5,145 bases of DNA from Candidatus Chloroheliales bacterium (GTDB taxonomy: Bacteria > Chloroflexota > Chloroflexia > QHBQ01). The first letter of the stretch is position 1, and each line of letters opens with the position of its first letter. Under the pieces are notes generated by a model that saw only the letters and a list, made by a program, of their open reading frames with translations, had not been told where the DNA came from and ran no database searches. A program made the position numbers and the translations under genes. This document shows positions 1-4,866 of this stretch, piece by piece. Location: NCBI GenBank assembly GCA_003243865.1, contig QHBQ01000406.1:1-5145 (forward strand), given 5' to 3'.

Positions 1-518
1 GTGCCGCCATCGGTGGAATAGGAGAATCCACTATAGCAGCCGGTGCCAGCGGGCGAGCGGTTGTAGTTGACCACAACGGTCGAGCCGTGGCCCCAGACCA
101 TTGCTTCACTCTGAGTGACGTTCGGGTAGGTGCCATCAGGGAGGATGACATCCACATCGGTGCCGCCATAGTTGGCAGGCATCGCCATGTTGCCGCCGGT
201 CATAGGCGACTTATTGCCGCTGGCGGCAGGGATGAGCCCGCAGCCCAGCATAATCAGGCTGGCGTGGATGTTCATCTGCTTGTCAATGCCAAACTTGGAG
301 ACATCGCCGCAGCGTATACCATCCACTACCTTATTGGGATCCGGCTTAGCTGCCTGCTGACTAACGTTGGCATTGGCATTGCCGGTATTGGGGATATTAG
401 CCACCGCAGCAGCTGGTGAGCTAGCCGGGCTGGCTGCGACAGTGCCGAGCATCCCTGCGATGGTGCTGACGACCAGCGCCAGCATTAGCACAGGGAGCAG
501 AAACTTGTACTTAGCCAT
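1..518 (-). CDS. Secreted sialidase-like (Asp-box) protein, N-terminal part; runs off the window
   Basis: This reading frame starts at the ATG at 516-518 and stays open to the window edge, giving 172 codons plus two bases. A strong ribosome site (GGAAGGAG, 526-533) lies 7 nt before the ATG. Residues 1-29 form a signal peptide: MAKYK, a hydrophobic core, then an Ala-rich cleavage region near residues 28-30. Residues 30-60 are a low-complexity Ala/Pro/Asn spacer. The mature part reads as a beta-rich extracellular domain. The stretch near residues 133-153 (NVTQSEAMVWGHGSTVVVNY) followed by SYSTDGG(T) at 166-173 resembles the start of a sialidase/BNR-type propeller, and S168-x-D170-x-G172-x fits the first part of an Asp box. 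Cys70, Cys93 and Cys161 could form disulfides. The substrate is unknown, and Asp boxes also occur in non-enzymatic propellers, so sialidase activity is not claimed. The gene resembles the SLH gene at 820-1262 in promoter, leader and signal peptide. The reading frame is certain; the family call is moderate. Confidence 0.8.
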   Translation of the reverse strand, partial: MAKYKFLLPVLMLALVVSTIAGMLGTVAASPASSPAAAVANIPNTGNANANVSQQAAKPDPNKVVDGIRCGDVSKFGIDKQMNIHASLIMLGCGLIPAASGNKSPMTGGNMAMPANYGGTDVDVILPDGTYPNVTQSEAMVWGHGSTVVVNYNRSPAGTGCYSGFSYSTDGG

Positions 519-556
519 ACGGTTTCTCCTTCCATTCTACTCTTTTCACTTTCGCC

Positions 557-579
557 TATCCTCCCCAATTAGGAGGATA
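557..579 (-). promoter_or_regulatory. 5' stem-loop at the very start of the Asp-box gene transcript
   Basis: TATCCTCC (557-564) and GGAGGATA (572-579) form a perfect 8-bp inverted repeat around a 7-nt loop. Given the promoter at 586-614, the stem would begin within a base or two of the predicted transcription start. A 5'-terminal stem like this can protect an mRNA from decay. It also buries a GGAGG motif opposite CCTCC. The same dyad could instead act as a protein-binding site in DNA. The symmetry is seen directly; the role is inferred. Confidence 0.5.
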
Positions 580-585
580 AGATAG

Positions 586-614
586 ATATTATCAGAATAA
601 TTGCTAATTGTCAA
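586..614 (-). promoter_or_regulatory. Sigma70-type promoter of the secreted Asp-box protein
   Basis: On the minus strand a perfect -35 TTGACA (609-614) is followed by a 17-bp spacer and TAATAT (586-591) as -10, matching 4 of 6 consensus bases. Transcription should start near 578-580, giving a leader of about 60 nt. An overlapping GATAAT would make a better -10 by sequence, but would leave only a 15-bp spacer. The SLH gene promoter at 1393-1421 has the same TTGACA-17-TAnTAT form. Confidence 0.7.
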
Positions 615-671
615 GCCCCATAATGAGGTAATAAGAATGTAGCAAAGTTGGCAGATGGACGTGACAGCTTC

Positions 672-721
672 GCGCCCTTACATGGGTTTCGTGTATGCAA
701 GGGCGCAAATTCAGTGCGCCC
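672..721. repeat. GCGCCC inverted-repeat cluster with two mutually exclusive hairpins
   Basis: GCGCCCTT (672-679) pairs with AAGGGCGC (699-706). On minus-strand RNA the stem extends to 12 bp (672-683 with 695-706) through one G-U pair, with an 11-nt loop. The right arm also forms a competing perfect 7-bp stem, GGGCGCA (701-707) with TGCGCCC (715-721), so only one of the two can form at a time. A further TGCGCCCT lies at 777-784 inside the terminator. The cluster sits between the SLH gene terminator and the promoter of the next leftward gene. There is no T-tract, so a simple terminator is unlikely. It may be a REP-like intergenic repeat. Confidence 0.5.
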
Positions 722-751
722 TGAACGCCGTGGCAATAGCTCTACCCGCGC

Positions 752-792
752 AAAAGAGGGAAGGCACATCTGACGGTGCGCCCTCCCTCTTT
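752..792 (-). terminator. Intrinsic terminator of the SLH gene
   Basis: AAAGAGGGA (753-761) and TCCCTCTTT (784-792) form a 9-bp stem. It continues after one mismatch with GGC/GCC (763-765 with 780-782). On the minus strand the descending arm ends in TTTT (752-755). The structure lies 28 bp beyond the SLH stop codon. The plus-strand side is also T-rich (790-799), so it may work in both directions, although no plus-strand gene is seen to its left. Confidence 0.65.
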
Positions 793-819
793 ATTCTTTC
801 AGCTTAAACTCTAATCTGC

Positions 820-1262
820 TTAAGGCCGGTGGATGATGCCCTCGTAGACAATCTGGGCCATCTCATCGCGGCGGATGTTGTTGTTCGGCATGAAGATGTG
901 GTCGGGATAGCCGTTGATAATGCCAGCGTGGTAGGCCGTCTCGATGTAGACGTAGGCCCAGTAGCTGGGCGGCACATCGGTGAAACAGGTTAGACAAGGA
1001 TCGGGAGGGGTATACGGCGGGTAGTTACCGGCCAGCACCACCAGCTTGGTGAGGTGCGCACGGGTAATGAACAGGTTGGGCAGGAAGCAGGGATAGGTGG
1101 CGTTGTGCGCGGTGCAGTTGGTCGCATCGAAGCCTTGCAGGATGCTGGCATGGTAGCCAGTCTCGATGTAGGCATAGGCCCCGTGCCATATATCCCAACC
1201 AGGATGCTGAGCAACAATGTCAGCGTCAGCATCGGGATGAGCAGCTTATATCTGCGCATCAT
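820..1262 (-). pseudogene. SLH-domain surface protein with a frame break after the signal peptide
   Basis: SLH domains normally hold exported proteins to secondary cell-wall polymers. The ATG at 1262 (or the next one at 1259) follows AAGGGGG (1269-1275) and opens a signal peptide, (M)MRRYKLLIPMLTLTLLLS and on to GIYGT. At a GGGG run (1179-1182) the frame must slip by -1 to continue as AYAYIETGYHASILQGF, the body of SLH repeat 1. A complete repeat 2 follows: FTDVPPSYWAYVYIET, then GIINGYPD and RRDEMAQIVYEGI, ending at the TAA at 820-822. Adding one base gives 147 residues. Repeat 1 lacks its opening F-x-D-V-P, so a deletion joining signal peptide and repeat is as likely as a lost base in the G run. 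Four cysteines between the repeats (in NC, PC, PC and TC contexts) could make disulfides. The gene may be inactive, a sequencing error, or frameshift-expressed; decay or error is preferred. Confidence 0.75.
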
Positions 1263-1289
1263 GGTTTTCCCCCTTGCTCTTCTCACCAG

Positions 1290-1307
1290 GGCGAACAGCA
1301 GTTCGCC
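1290..1307 (-). promoter_or_regulatory. Leader hairpin upstream of the SLH gene
   Basis: GGCGAAC (1290-1296) and GTTCGCC (1301-1307) form a perfect 7-bp stem with a 4-nt loop. It lies in the roughly 125-nt leader of the SLH transcript, about 15 nt before the ribosome site. It is followed by GTGAGAAGAG (1277-1286 on the minus strand), nearly identical to GTGAAAAGAG (540-549) in the leader of the Asp-box gene. Possible effects are on mRNA stability or translation. Confidence 0.4.
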
Positions 1308-1392
1308 TCTATGGAAATGTACCGCGAAACAAGACCCTTCTTGGCTGGAACAAGCAGATTGACAAGCCTCATCCCCCCAGCGTTCTCCAAGT

Positions 1393-1421
1393 ATAGTAGC
1401 ATAGTGGGGCATCATTGTCAA
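1393..1421 (-). promoter_or_regulatory. Sigma70-type promoter of the SLH gene
   Basis: On the minus strand there is a perfect -35 TTGACA (1416-1421), a 17-bp spacer and TACTAT (1393-1398) as -10, with a predicted start near 1386. Spacing and -10 type match the promoter at 586-614. An intact promoter suggests the SLH locus was expressed until recently, or still is. Confidence 0.65.
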
Positions 1422-1444
1422 TAATTCCGCTGTATACACCGACA

Positions 1445-1577
1445 ATGGATCAACGCTTCAGCGATGTACCACCCAGCAACGCCTTCTTCGCCGCAATCGA
1501 CCGCCCATCACAAGGGAGTGATCAACGGTTATGATGAAAACTCATCGTATCCTCATCACCAATTCACCTTACTTTAA
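1445..1577 (+). pseudogene. Decayed SLH repeat (gene remnant)
   Basis: Two short reading frames together spell one SLH repeat. From 1445, MDQRFSDVPPSNAFFAAID runs to 1501. From 1503, in another frame, AHHKGVINGYDENSS and a short tail run to a TAA at 1575-1577. Joined with one unknown residue at the break, they align without gaps to repeat 2 of the neighbouring SLH gene (F-S/T-D-V-P-P-S ... A-x-H-x-G-I/V-I-N-G-Y). A 2-bp loss or a 1-bp gain near 1499-1503 explains the break. After the GY motif the usual F-x-P-x-x-x-x-T/R-R region is unrecognisable. No ribosome site is apparent before the ATG at 1445. It lies head-to-head with the leftward SLH gene, so this spot has probably lost part of an SLH gene by deletion. 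Confidence 0.6.
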
Positions 1578-1588
1578 TCTCCACGCGC

Positions 1589-1594
1589 TATGAT
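1589..1594 (+). promoter_or_regulatory. Possible -10 box for the DoxX-Rieske/amidase operon
   Basis: TATGAT matches 5 of 6 bases of the -10 consensus and lies 38 bp before the GTG start at 1633. No convincing -35 is seen at the right distance: TTCACC at 1563-1568 would need a 20-bp spacer. It is the best candidate in the gap between the SLH remnant and the operon, but is weakly supported. Confidence 0.25.
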
Positions 1595-1632
1595 ATCCTC
1601 AAGAAAACCATCGCCATGCCGAAAACAATCAG

Positions 1633-2814
1633 GTGAAACCATGGAGTCAATCACAACCGATGAAACCGAATCAGCCAGTTGACATTGAATCCCTACCGCT
1701 TCGCCTCTTTCTAGGCATTATCTCCTTTTTCGCTGGCCTGGACAAGGTCACTGACCCGACCTTCTTCGACCCTAAAAACGCCAACTACATTGGCACGCAG
1801 TTGCAAGGCTTTGTTACCTATAACCACTCGCCGCTGTCGTTCCTGCTTACTAGCATCGCTATCCCCAACGCCGCTATGCTTGGCGCTTTGATCGCTGTCG
1901 GTGAGATGGTATGCGGCCTGCTAGCGCTGCTCGGCCTGTTCACGAGGGTGGCAGCGGCGCTTGGCCTGTTGATCAGTTCTACTTTGTGGCTGACCGCCAG
2001 TTGGGGGCAGCAGCCATTTTACACCAGTTGGGATCTGCCCTATATGTTTGGCTGGCTCACCCTGCTGCTGCTCGGCGCGAGGCGCTACTCGCTCGACGAG
2101 GTGCGCAGCTCGCAGCGCCGCCTTGTTCCCACACAGGTGGTGACTGATCAGAGCCGCCGCCGCTTCCTGGTCAATGCTGGCGCAACGGTGGGCGCAGTAG
2201 CCGCCCTGCTAATCGCGGGCGGTGAAGTACTCAGCGGCTTCGCCAGCCGCGGGCAGGGGTCCGCCACCAGTGCGCTTAGTGACAAACCAACTCGGGCCAC
2301 GCCCCCTCAGACCATCGGCGGGTCAAGTAACATTAACCCCCAGCTAACGCTTACCGACACGCCCGCTTCATCGCCCTCCAATATGCCGCCAGCGCAGCCA
2401 ACCGATACGCCGCCCGCTGCCGCTGCACCCACTGACACTACAGCTTCGGTTGGCCCAGCCAACCCCACCCAGCCGCCCGCCGCTGCGCCAACCAACGGGA
2501 CGCTAATTGCCAAAGTCAGTGATGTGCCAGTCGGCAGTGGTGTCCGCTTCACCGCCCCTGATACTGGCAATGACGCCTACCTTGTCCACCTCAGCGATGG
2601 TCGCTTCGTCGCGTTCGATGCCATCTGCACCCATGAGGGTTGCGCAGTGAACTACTCTCAGAGTGCAGGGATATTCGTCTGCCCCTGCCACGGCGCGGAG
2701 TTTGACCCCAGCAACGATGGCGCGGTGCTACGCCGCCCCGCCCGCGGCCCGCTTGCCAAGCTCAACATCAGTGTTGACCAGAGTAGCGGCAATATCTATT
2801 ATCTGGGTGCGTAG
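1633..2814 (+). CDS. DoxX-Tat-Rieske fusion: polytopic membrane protein with an exported [2Fe-2S] domain
   Basis: The protein has 393 residues in three parts. Residues 20-150 are a DoxX/DoxD-type domain with about four membrane spans (near 22-38, 77-102, 104-122, 134-149), resembling the thiosulfate:quinone oxidoreductase membrane subunit. Residues 174-179 (SRRRFL) are an exact twin-arginine motif before a fifth hydrophobic segment (182-204). A Pro/Ala/Thr-rich linker (about 215-290) leads to a C-terminal Rieske domain (290-393). Its CTHEGC (332-337) and CPCHG (350-354) give ligands Cys332, His334, Cys350 and His353, with Cys337 and Cys352 as the usual disulfide pair of high-potential Rieske proteins. 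The Rieske domain should therefore lie outside the membrane. A role in electron transfer linked to quinone or sulfur compounds is inferred; the substrate is unknown. The GTG start at 1633 has no clear ribosome site. The ATG at 1660 is an alternative with GGAG 13 nt upstream, and either start keeps every domain. The amidase gene follows in the same operon. Confidence 0.9.
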   Translation: MKPWSQSQPMKPNQPVDIESLPLRLFLGIISFFAGLDKVTDPTFFDPKNANYIGTQLQGFVTYNHSPLSFLLTSIAIPNAAMLGALIAVGEMVCGLLALLGLFTRVAAALGLLISSTLWLTASWGQQPFYTSWDLPYMFGWLTLLLLGARRYSLDEVRSSQRRLVPTQVVTDQSRRRFLVNAGATVGAVAALLIAGGEVLSGFASRGQGSATSALSDKPTRATPPQTIGGSSNINPQLTLTDTPASSPSNMPPAQPTDTPPAAAAPTDTTASVGPANPTQPPAAAPTNGTLIAKVSDVPVGSGVRFTAPDTGNDAYLVHLSDGRFVAFDAICTHEGCAVNYSQSAGIFVCPCHGAEFDPSNDGAVLRRPARGPLAKLNISVDQSSGNIYYLGA

Positions 2815-2828
2815 GAGAATCGCAACCG

Positions 2829-3818
2829 TTGTCTTCCATTTCCAAGATCCTACATGCATTGAGCGCGGCGCTGGCGGTCTTCTCGCTGGCTTTCTCTACC
2901 CTCGCCCCACCCACGCCTATGCCGTCCACTGCGGTTAGCAATGATCGGGTGGCAACGTGCGATGAAACCCTTTATCCCACCCCAACCCCCCCCCCAAACC
3001 CTCAATCCGGTGAAGTCTCGCCATATGGCGTATACGAAGATCGGTTTGCGGTTGCTGAAGCGCAACAGATGCCAACCGGCCCCAGCGCGTTTGATGCCAA
3101 TGGTAAGCTGCGACCTGATGCTACTGCGCCCACCCTACCACCTGTACCTGACCGGCAGTTTGCGCTCCTGGATACCCCCACTCCTGACTCCAATGGCGTT
3201 ACAGCTGATGTAACGCCCACGGTTGTACCTACCATCATACCAGCCAAGCTCCTTCGCGTAGTTATCCAATCCGGCCATTGGCTGAACAGCGAGTTGCCTT
3301 ATCAGCTCTCCCAGTTTAGCGACGACGGCGCATACGCTGGCGGTGTAGCCGAGTGGAAACTCAACCTTCATGTCGCCACGCTCGCCGCAGGGCTGCTACG
3401 CACCAGGGGCTATGATGTGCGCATCGTACCCGCCACCGTGCCGATTGACTGCCGGGCTGATGTCTTCGTTGCGCTGCACGCCGACGCCGACTCCGACCCT
3501 AATGTGTACGGCTATAAGGCCGCTTACCCCCGCGACGTCAATAATCCAGTCAATCGCCGCCTACTCGCCGATATGTACATTGAGTATGGCGTCGCCACCG
3601 GCCTCGACCGCAACTATTCTATCAGCCTCAACATGAGTGGCTACTATGCCTTCTACAATCAGAAACAACCATATGCCGTAGACCCTCGCACTCCGATGCT
3701 CATCCTGGAGATGGGCTACATCTCCAACGACAACGACCGCCAGTTCCTCTCCACCAATCAGGATGTTGCCGCGCTGGGGGTTGCCAACGGCGTAGATCGC
3801 TTCCTGCAAGGAAAGTAA
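2829..3818 (+). CDS. Exported N-acetylmuramoyl-L-alanine amidase (Amidase_3 type)
   Basis: Enzymes of this family are zinc hydrolases that cut the bond between N-acetylmuramic acid and the stem peptide of peptidoglycan. The 329-residue protein starts at TTG. AGGAGA (2813-2818) lies 11 nt before it and overlaps the TAG of the DoxX-Rieske gene, implying an operon with coupled translation. Residues 1-26 form a signal peptide, and residues 27-140 are a Pro/Thr-rich spacer. The catalytic domain (about 141-329) keeps the family order: QSGHW (His150), AEWKLNLHVA (Glu175), ADVFVALHADAD (His217) and the catalytic Glu294 in LILEMGYISND. The first motif departs from the usual DPGHGG, but all four key residues are present. 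No binding domain other than the spacer is seen. A C10 tract lies in the spacer codons. Likely roles are wall turnover, cell separation or remodelling near S-layer proteins. The family call is firm; the exact substrate is not. Confidence 0.87.
   Translation: MSSISKILHALSAALAVFSLAFSTLAPPTPMPSTAVSNDRVATCDETLYPTPTPPPNPQSGEVSPYGVYEDRFAVAEAQQMPTGPSAFDANGKLRPDATAPTLPPVPDRQFALLDTPTPDSNGVTADVTPTVVPTIIPAKLLRVVIQSGHWLNSELPYQLSQFSDDGAYAGGVAEWKLNLHVATLAAGLLRTRGYDVRIVPATVPIDCRADVFVALHADADSDPNVYGYKAAYPRDVNNPVNRRLLADMYIEYGVATGLDRNYSISLNMSGYYAFYNQKQPYAVDPRTPMLILEMGYISNDNDRQFLSTNQDVAALGVANGVDRFLQGK
2986..2995 (+). repeat. Homopolymer tract of ten C inside the amidase gene
   Basis: Ten consecutive C bases encode part of the TPTPPP linker (about residues 53-55) after the signal peptide. 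Tracts of this length slip in replication. Gain or loss of one base would shift the frame upstream of the whole catalytic domain and switch the enzyme off. It could be a phase-variation site, or simply a hazard for sequencing accuracy. Confidence 0.85.
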
Positions 3819-3822
3819 TACC

Positions 3823-3843
3823 ATCTATAATCTACAATCTACA
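3823..3843. repeat. Three tandem heptamers at the convergent gene junction
   Basis: The unit ATCTA(T/C)A is repeated three times without gaps, followed by a partial ATC. The array forms the last codons and stop of the leftward dehydrogenase gene (VDCRL and TAG) and nearly touches the amidase stop at 3816-3818. Because 7 is not a multiple of 3, changes in copy number would alter the dehydrogenase C-terminus. Confidence 0.7.
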
Positions 3844-4799
3844 ATCACCTTCAGAGTGCCAGCGGCCTGCGCGTGCTGGAAGGCAAGTTCGGCGTCATCC
3901 AGCGAGTAAGTGGCGCTGATCAGGGGGCGAACGTCAACCGCGCCCTGCTTGAGCAGCAGCAGCGCGTCAGCGAACGGCCCGCAGCGAGAGCCGACCAGAT
4001 TGATTTCGTTGACCACCAGTTGGCTGAGGTCCACTTCCGTTTTGCCCGCATAGGTACTCTTCAGCACCAGGGTGCCGCGCGGGCGCAGCATCGCCACCGC
4101 CGCAGCGAAGCCAGTGGCGCTGCCAGTCGCGTCCACCACAATGTCGAACTCGCCCAGGCCGCTTGCTTCCTCGGTCAGTAGCACCGCGATACCGCGCCGC
4201 TTGAGTAGCTCCAGCTTTTCGTGGTGCCTACCGATTGCCACCAGTCGGCAACCAGTAAGGGCCAGCACCTGGGCGCAGAGTTGGCCCAGCTTGCCGTCGC
4301 CAAGCACTGCCACCTTATCTTCCGCGCCGATTTGCACCTGGGTAAGTATCTCGCAGGCGGCAGCCAGCGGCTCGGTGAAGACCGCTTCCTCGTCGGCGAT
4401 GCTGTCGGGAACGAGGTGAAGGTTGGCAAGGGGCAGAGTAAGGAACTCGGCCAGGCTACCATCGCGCCCCTGGATGCCCAGCACCGTGCGTCGGGCGCAG
4501 TGGCTGGGCATGTCGGCCAGGCAGCGGGCGCAGTCGCCACAGGCAATGTTGATCTCGCCAACCACGCGGCGACCCAGCAGCTGTTCGCTCTCCTCGCCAT
4601 TGACCGCCGCCACCTCGCCGACGAACTCGTGGCCCAGCACTCCGTGCCAACCCTTGTAGCCGCGACTGATCTCGATGTCGGTGTTGCAGATACCAGCAAG
4701 ACGCACTTTCACCAGTGCCTCATGCGGGGCGGGCTGCGGCTGCGGCCAGTCGCGCTCAAGCTGCACCCTGCCCTGTTGATTGTAGACTAGTGCTTTCAT
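3825..4799 (-). CDS. Zinc-dependent medium-chain (alcohol-type) dehydrogenase
   Basis: The 324-residue protein belongs to the medium-chain dehydrogenase/reductase superfamily: cytoplasmic enzymes that oxidise alcohols or polyols, or reduce carbonyls, with NAD(P). The catalytic-zinc side shows Cys38-x-x-Asp41 (GICNTD), His57-Glu58 (GHEF) and Glu143 (TEPLAAA). Four cysteines of the structural zinc loop are complete at 87, 90, 93 and 101. The nucleotide site is [10 protein letters not shown] (163-172), a G-x-G-x-x-G Rossmann turn. The protein is slightly shorter than the usual 340-350 residues but has no gap in the motifs. It resembles a poorly characterised dehydrogenase branch with the [10 protein letters not shown] signature, so no substrate is proposed. 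There is no ribosome site before the ATG; the predicted transcript starts at or next to the ATG, suggesting leaderless translation. It is convergent with the amidase gene (6 bp apart) and divergent from the cyclophilin gene. Confidence 0.93.
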   Translation of the reverse strand: MKALVYNQQGRVQLERDWPQPQPAPHEALVKVRLAGICNTDIEISRGYKGWHGVLGHEFVGEVAAVNGEESEQLLGRRVVGEINIACGDCARCLADMPSHCARRTVLGIQGRDGSLAEFLTLPLANLHLVPDSIADEEAVFTEPLAAACEILTQVQIGAEDKVAVLGDGKLGQLCAQVLALTGCRLVAIGRHHEKLELLKRRGIAVLLTEEASGLGEFDIVVDATGSATGFAAAVAMLRPRGTLVLKSTYAGKTEVDLSQLVVNEINLVGSRCGPFADALLLLKQGAVDVRPLISATYSLDDAELAFQHAQAAGTLKVIVDCRL

Positions 4800-4806
4800 G
4801 GTTCAC

Positions 4807-4835
4807 ATTATCGCATAGCCACATCCCTTCGGCAA
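4807..4835 (-). promoter_or_regulatory. Extended -10 promoter of the dehydrogenase gene
   Basis: On the minus strand, TTGCCG (4830-4835, 4 of 6) is followed by a 17-bp spacer and GATAAT (4807-4812, 5 of 6). TGC directly before the -10 makes an extended -10. The expected start is near 4799-4801, on or beside the A of the initiator ATG, consistent with a leaderless mRNA. Confidence 0.6.
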
Positions 4836-4837
4836 GC

Positions 4838-4866
4838 ACACTTTGCAGCCCCTGCCCGCAAAGTGT
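4838..4866. promoter_or_regulatory. Probable operator: 9-bp dyad between divergent promoters
   Basis: ACACTTTGC (4838-4846) and GCAAAGTGT (4858-4866) form a perfect inverted repeat with an 11-bp spacer. The half-sites are 20 bp apart, about two DNA turns, as expected for a dimeric regulator. The left arm overlaps the -35 of the cyclophilin promoter and lies 3 bp from the dehydrogenase -35. The right arm ends directly against the cyclophilin -10. It lies upstream of both predicted starts, so it should act as DNA rather than RNA. The binding protein is unknown. Confidence 0.6.

Noticed and set aside
615..752. tRNA or other known structured RNA gene
   Set aside because: The stems do not make a cloverleaf and no T-loop or acceptor end is present. 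Only simple inverted repeats are visible.
1179..1182. Programmed -1 frameshift in the SLH gene
   Set aside because: The slip at GGGG is possible, but no X-XXY-YYZ heptamer in the correct frame and no clear stimulatory stem was found. The missing start of SLH repeat 1 points to deletion or error instead.
1349..1397. A plus-strand promoter (TTGACA with TATAGT) for the SLH remnant
   Set aside because: The spacer would be 27 bp, far beyond the usable range.
990..1445. A 151-codon minus-strand frame starting at 1445 upstream of the SLH gene
   Set aside because: Its first 60 codons cover the SLH promoter and leader, and its last part is the wrong frame of the SLH repeats. Only the signal peptide from 1262 onward is real.
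2307..2570. Minus-strand Gly/Val/Ala-rich open frame
   Set aside because: It is the antisense of the Pro/Thr/Ala linker of the DoxX-Rieske protein and has no ribosome site or promoter.
4072..4790. Long plus-strand and alternate-frame minus-strand open frames over the dehydrogenase gene
   Set aside because: They are shadows of a GC-rich gene. They have Arg/Ser/Pro-rich or motif-free translations, while the opposite frame has complete zinc and NAD motifs.
4838..4866. CIRCE/HrcA heat-shock operator
   Set aside because: The arms (ACACTTTGC) and the 11-bp spacer do not match TTAGCACTC-N9-GAGTGCTAA.
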